Shown here: positions 60,171 through 64,000 of the stretch, in pieces
Position numbering within the stretch: the stretch's first letter is position 1
Layout: each line of letters starts with the position of its first letter
Assembly: GCF_051020985.1 (NCBI RefSeq)
Contig: NC_135010.1
Coordinates: forward strand, 8,058,001 to 8,122,000
Reading direction: 5' to 3'
Length of the DNA: 64,000 nucleotides
Source: Nomia melanderi
Taxonomy: Eukaryota; Arthropoda; Insecta; Hymenoptera; Halictidae
Translations under genes and position numbers: made by a program
Notes under the pieces: model-generated
What the model was told of the DNA's origin: nothing
Database searches by the model: none
The model's input: only the letters and a program-made list of their open reading frames with translations

Positions 60171-63100
60171 AAAAATAACGGTAGCAACGAGCCAGTAGCA
60201 GAGCTAGTCTTCCGCTGACCACAGCGTTCCTTATCACGCTCAGACGAGTTCGTCACGAGTGAATCACCGATACCGCATTATCGGCGGGTACCAGAGTCAG
60301 CCGCGTAATCGGACGAACGTATCTCCTAATCCGGAACAACGCGTCGGCCGACGACTCGGATCCCCGCTCCATGACTCCCCCACCACCCTCCGGTGAAACG
60401 TGTTCCATTAAAATTCCCTGAACATTTCCCAGCGACCGCGCGCTGTCGTCTACCGGGGCGCCCAGAATTTTCCCTGAATGCAGAAGAACCCGTCGCCGGG
60501 TGCTCCCTATATTCCAGCGTGGAAGGGAACAATTCTAAGGTCGCGCGATAACACACCTCGTTGGCTGCGACGAGTCGCGGTGGGCCGGGGCGAAGCGGGG
60601 GTTAGGCGGCGGATCGGCCGGGAGAGAAGGAAGACGGCGGCTGCGGCGGGGAGCAGACTCGTGCGTCATCCACGTCACGATCGCTGCCAATGGGATCTCG
60701 GATCCAGCGGCGATGCTATTGAGGATTTGCATCTCTTGCCTGCTGCGACGAATGCAAGAGGAAGCTCGGGTTCGTGAGCCGGTGCGACGAAAACGATGGG
60801 AAATCCGGTTGGTATATACCCGGTATAGGTATGCCCCGTGGATGGCTGGGCGCGAGAAGGAGAACAACGGTATAGGTGGAACGCGATAGCGTCGGATAGA
60901 ACAGGATGGAAAATCTCACGGAGAACGAGAGATAGAGTGAAAGAGGGTGAGAAGGGAGGAGAGAGGAAGAGAGAGGAAGAGAGAGGAAGAAGGAGGAAGA
61001 GAGAGAGGGGGGAGAGAGAAGAGGGAGAGAAAGAGAGAAAGAGAGAAGGAGAGAGAGAGAAGGATAGGTACCGAGAGAAACGGAGCATGGTCGATGTGTC
61101 TAGCCTAGCCCGGTTGGCTGGTTGGCTGGCTGGCTGGCTGGTTGGCTGGCTGGTTCGGGTGGCTGGATGAACCAGGGACCGTCTAGCTTGCGTCTGCCCC
61201 GCACAAACTCGGCATTATCTATACGTCTAGACACCCCTGCGCCACCGAGAGAAGACCATAGCGGTTTGGCGCTCCGCTTGTAATTTACAGCGTGCCCCAC
61301 CGTGTCTCTACATCTACGATCCCGCAAATTTCTCTCCGCAGCCCCTGTCCCTTTGCCCCTACCCTTCTTCCCTTCCAGTGTCCTGTGTCTCCCCATTCCT
61401 CCCCTTTTGTCCGTCTTTCTCCTCTCCTTTCACCTGGCTCTTTCCGCGCCACCCCATTGACCTTCGTTCCCGCGCGCACATGCACCCGGAGGATACGGTC
61501 TTCCCGAACGACAATCCCTGGAACCATCCCGAATGACGATTTTCCGCGATCGTGGAACGCAATGGGTCTCGCGTGGCTTTAGCCGCCGTCTCGAGGAACG
61601 CGTTCACGCCGCGCACACGTACCTAGGTGCTACGTGAGTATCGCGCTAGGCAGGATGATCGATCGACACGAAACACTCAGAGGCTGAGGATGCACGCGGA
61701 AGTGGCGGGGCAGCACGCGAATCGCCGCGGGAATTCCTCTGAAACACGCTCTCGGGAGCCTCGATGTTGACGGGGCCTCGCGTGCGGGATACGCGCGGCC
61801 ACTTCAGATATCACCGGGGCGGCGTGTACGGGCGCGATCGAGGGGATCGGTGATAGGCCACGGTGAAAAGGGAAGCAGGCGTCAATTGGTATACACGAGT
61901 TGTACACGGGCCACGCGTGAAGAGAGTGCGAATATTGGTATCGTGATAACGACGTGCAGAGGGGAGGAAGAGAGGAAGAGACAGAGGGAAAGTGAGAGCG
62001 AGAGGGGAAGAGGATGCGCAACCCTCGCGTGTCCGAAAGTACATGGGTTCTCTCTGTGTCCTGCCCCCTCCCCCCTTTGCCCGCGTTATCTGGTTGCCGT
62101 ATATCGACGATCTTTCGGTGATTAATTCCAGCTGTTAGTGCCAGGAGGCTCCAGCCAATTGAATCTCTCCCGGCCCGGGCTCGCTCCGTTGCCCTTCAAT
62201 CCCTTCGGCTCGCGGCGTTCCCCCGATGACGGCTTTCACAGGAAAGAGGACGCCGACGTGTAAATAATAGATCCCCGTCGAATCGGCTTATCGTGTCGTG
62301 GCGTGGGCCGGGCCCGTTGTCCACTTCTTGAGAAGTTTCCAGGTACCAGGGAAAAGAATGAAACAGGCCGCGCGACGGAGAGGGTGTCCCTTTTCCGATG
62401 TCAGAGACAAGGCAGGTGCGTAACGTCTGTTCAACGTTCAAGTTTCCGGGATGCAATTTTCCCAAAGGAATCGGTCCCAGCTAATGCAAAAGCGGTTGCA
62501 GGAGGAGAGACGAATAAAAGGAGGCGCGATAAAGGATGGATGGAGGAGTGAGCGAAGGAGACAAACAGAGGAAGGAGGGAGAGAAAACCTTCAGAGCCCG
62601 GGTGCTTGCTAGTGGGCGACGACGGAGTTTGAGGGTTGAACGAGCTGACGCTTTAAGCGATGTAAGTTACAGAAACTACGCTTCCGACCGGTCTCGGGCG
62701 CAGATTAGTCGTAATCTCGGCGCATTGCACTCTACAACCGTTTCCATCCCCCGCCCACCCCCGTACCTAGCTCCTCTCGCACCCCAGACCCTCTGCAACC
62801 AGCCACCTCCCCCCTGTCCCGGTCGACCTCACAACTACAAAGGTTTCCAAACCGTTACCTTCTCGCCGAACCAAGACGAACGTTTCCAGGCGCACCTAAA
62901 TTCACGTACACGTGCATCGTGCCGCCCCCCGCGCGACAGGCTGTACCCACTGCTTGCCGCGCGGTATCGCCGCTTTGATTATTTCCTGCAGGCTTAAACC
63001 GAGACGTCTACGCCTTCGTAGCCACGAGTTACAACTGTGCCGGAGATTAAACGGTTCTTGGTTTATAGCCCGGCAGGGTCTTTAGGCTCGGTTTACGTGG

Positions 63101-63548
63101 CACGGTGGGATTTTCCGCGGTAACTCGTGGCTCCCTTTTATGCAGCTCTTACTGGAAATCGATAGCACGCCGATCCCTAGACCGCCGCTTGCGCTCCGGA
63201 AAACTTCCGCCTTGGCGGTCCGTGAACACACAACCACCTGACGGTCGCTTCTACCGAGAAGATATAAGGTTTTGTCGGCTCGAAAGAATAGATTACGGTT
63301 TGTTTCGTGGAGACGTTATTCCGTGCGAGTAACAGATGATGACAGGAAGTAGCGTGCAGATCGAGAGCACGATCTTTGCGGTTTTAGGGGCGAGATCGGC
63401 TATAGCAACGAGAATATCGAACAAACCGTAGGAAACGTTGGAAGCAGGGGACTACCCTCTGACGTTCTTGCAGTTACGCTGTTACCTTTTTTCCGCTCCT
63501 CTAACACTGTGAAGTCTTTTCGTTTCTCTTGTGAAAGATCATAAAAAA
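60171..63548. other. CpG-rich region with GA and GGCT arrays, upstream of the CIMIP1-like gene
   Basis: CpG-rich nearly throughout to about 63460. A GA-rich tract fills 60935-61075 and a GGCT array follows. TAC|GTGAGTAT (about 61631) and GCAG|GTGCGT (about 62415) are donor-like on the plus strand, possibly of untranslated exons. The last 60 bases before the gene are T-rich without a clear TATA box. Confidence 0.4.
61111..61164. repeat. (GGCT)n array
   Basis: About twelve GGCT or GGTT units just after the GA-rich tract. Confidence 0.9.
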
Positions 63549-64000
63549 ATGGCTGACAAAGTGCAAGATAAAATCGAGGACTGGAAGATCTCGAAACGGA
63601 GAGATCACGCGAGGAATCCAGTTACCTTCGACAAGATTTGGTACATATGTGATAGAGGAAAACTTTTCCATCGCGCAATGAAAATCATTTGTCGGGTAAT
63701 AAGATTGTGTGAATTTTAGCAAAGAAGTTAATTTACAGGACAAGATGTTTCGACGGAATTGGCCTGAAAAGTACGAACAACTGACCGGTGAATTTTTTAA
63801 AAAGGTACCGCGTGGATGTTCGAGTGGGAGACACGATGCAGCGTCAACGATACTCAGTACACGAATTTTAATGTGTCTCCCGGTGTCGTTGACCGTAGGT
63901 GCTGGCCGAAGAATGCAGAAAGAAGGGACTTCCGGCGGAGACCTTCGAACGCAAACCGCCGGAAGATGCGATTAAACGTTCGCCGATTCCCCTAAAACCG
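63549..64000 (+). CDS. CIMIP1 (C20orf85)-like ciliary microtubule inner protein, 5' part
   Basis: Three exons are inferred: 63549-63640, 63720-63804 and 63899 onward, running off the window. The introns are 79 and 94 bp with GTACAT...TTTTAG and GTACCG...CCGTAG ends. The ATG has context AAAAAATGG. The joined 93 residues contain, in order, NPVTFDKI at about 23-30, RRNWPEKY at 42-49, LTGEF at 52-56 and LPAETFERKPPEDAIK at about 70-85. I recall the vertebrate CIMIP1/C20orf85 protein with a similar series: an N-terminal DEIW, NWP 12 residues later, LT, then LPERFR and a Pro-rich stretch. The spacing of 12 between the first two motifs is the same here. In vertebrates the family lies inside the doublet microtubules of cilia; in insects a sperm-tail role would be the natural guess. 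The usual Trp of the first motif reads Cys because the codon is split by intron 1. About one third of the protein is missing at the edge. Identification rests on memory of the family. Confidence 0.55.

Noticed and set aside
1..64000. CRISPR array, rRNA or tRNA genes, or bacterial-type operon
   Set aside because: No spaced identical repeats, no rRNA-like sequence and no tRNA fold were found, and the gene structure is that of an animal genome.

Overview
The window looks like insect nuclear DNA, most likely from a hymenopteran such as a bee. The reasons are indirect: sparse coding sequence, blocks rich in CpG alternating with AT-rich DNA, many simple repeats, short non-autonomous elements bounded by TTAA, and short introns of about 80-95 bp in the one gene model that could be built. 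There are no bacterial operons, ribosome binding sites or phage genes. Almost every long open frame here is explained by high GC content or by simple repeats rather than by a gene.

Two coding regions are well supported. At 3388-4654 on the minus strand lies one large exon of a secreted or membrane protein. It has a signal-like hydrophobic segment, then about 370 residues rich in Ser, Thr, Gly and acidic residues, and it ends at a consensus splice donor. Its start codon and later exons were not found. At 63549-64000 on the plus strand are the first three exons of a small protein resembling the ciliary microtubule inner protein CIMIP1 (C20orf85). It is cut by the right edge of the window. A few weaker candidate exons are listed near 9.1, 23.5, 37.3 and 54.4 kb.

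Much of the recognisable remainder is mobile or repeated DNA. At least ten short elements begin and end at TTAA with terminal inverted repeats. One group has ends TTAACACTAAAACTACC (three copies plus one relative), another has ends TTAACCCYTTGC or TTAACCCY, and one is a 220 bp near-complete foldback at 51741-51960. A separate dispersed repeat occurs at 7751 and 26854. A degenerate direct repeat of about 120 bp occupies 34518-34880. Long arrays of CGAC, CAGAA, GA, CTGC, GAGTC, GAC and GGCT lie in or beside the CpG-rich blocks.

The most unusual signal is compositional. Most CpG-rich blocks are preceded on the plus strand by A+C-rich flanks and followed by G+T-rich flanks, so strand asymmetry follows a repeated sawtooth through the window. 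That is the pattern expected if the blocks are divergent promoters or replication initiation sites, but only the base counts are observed here.
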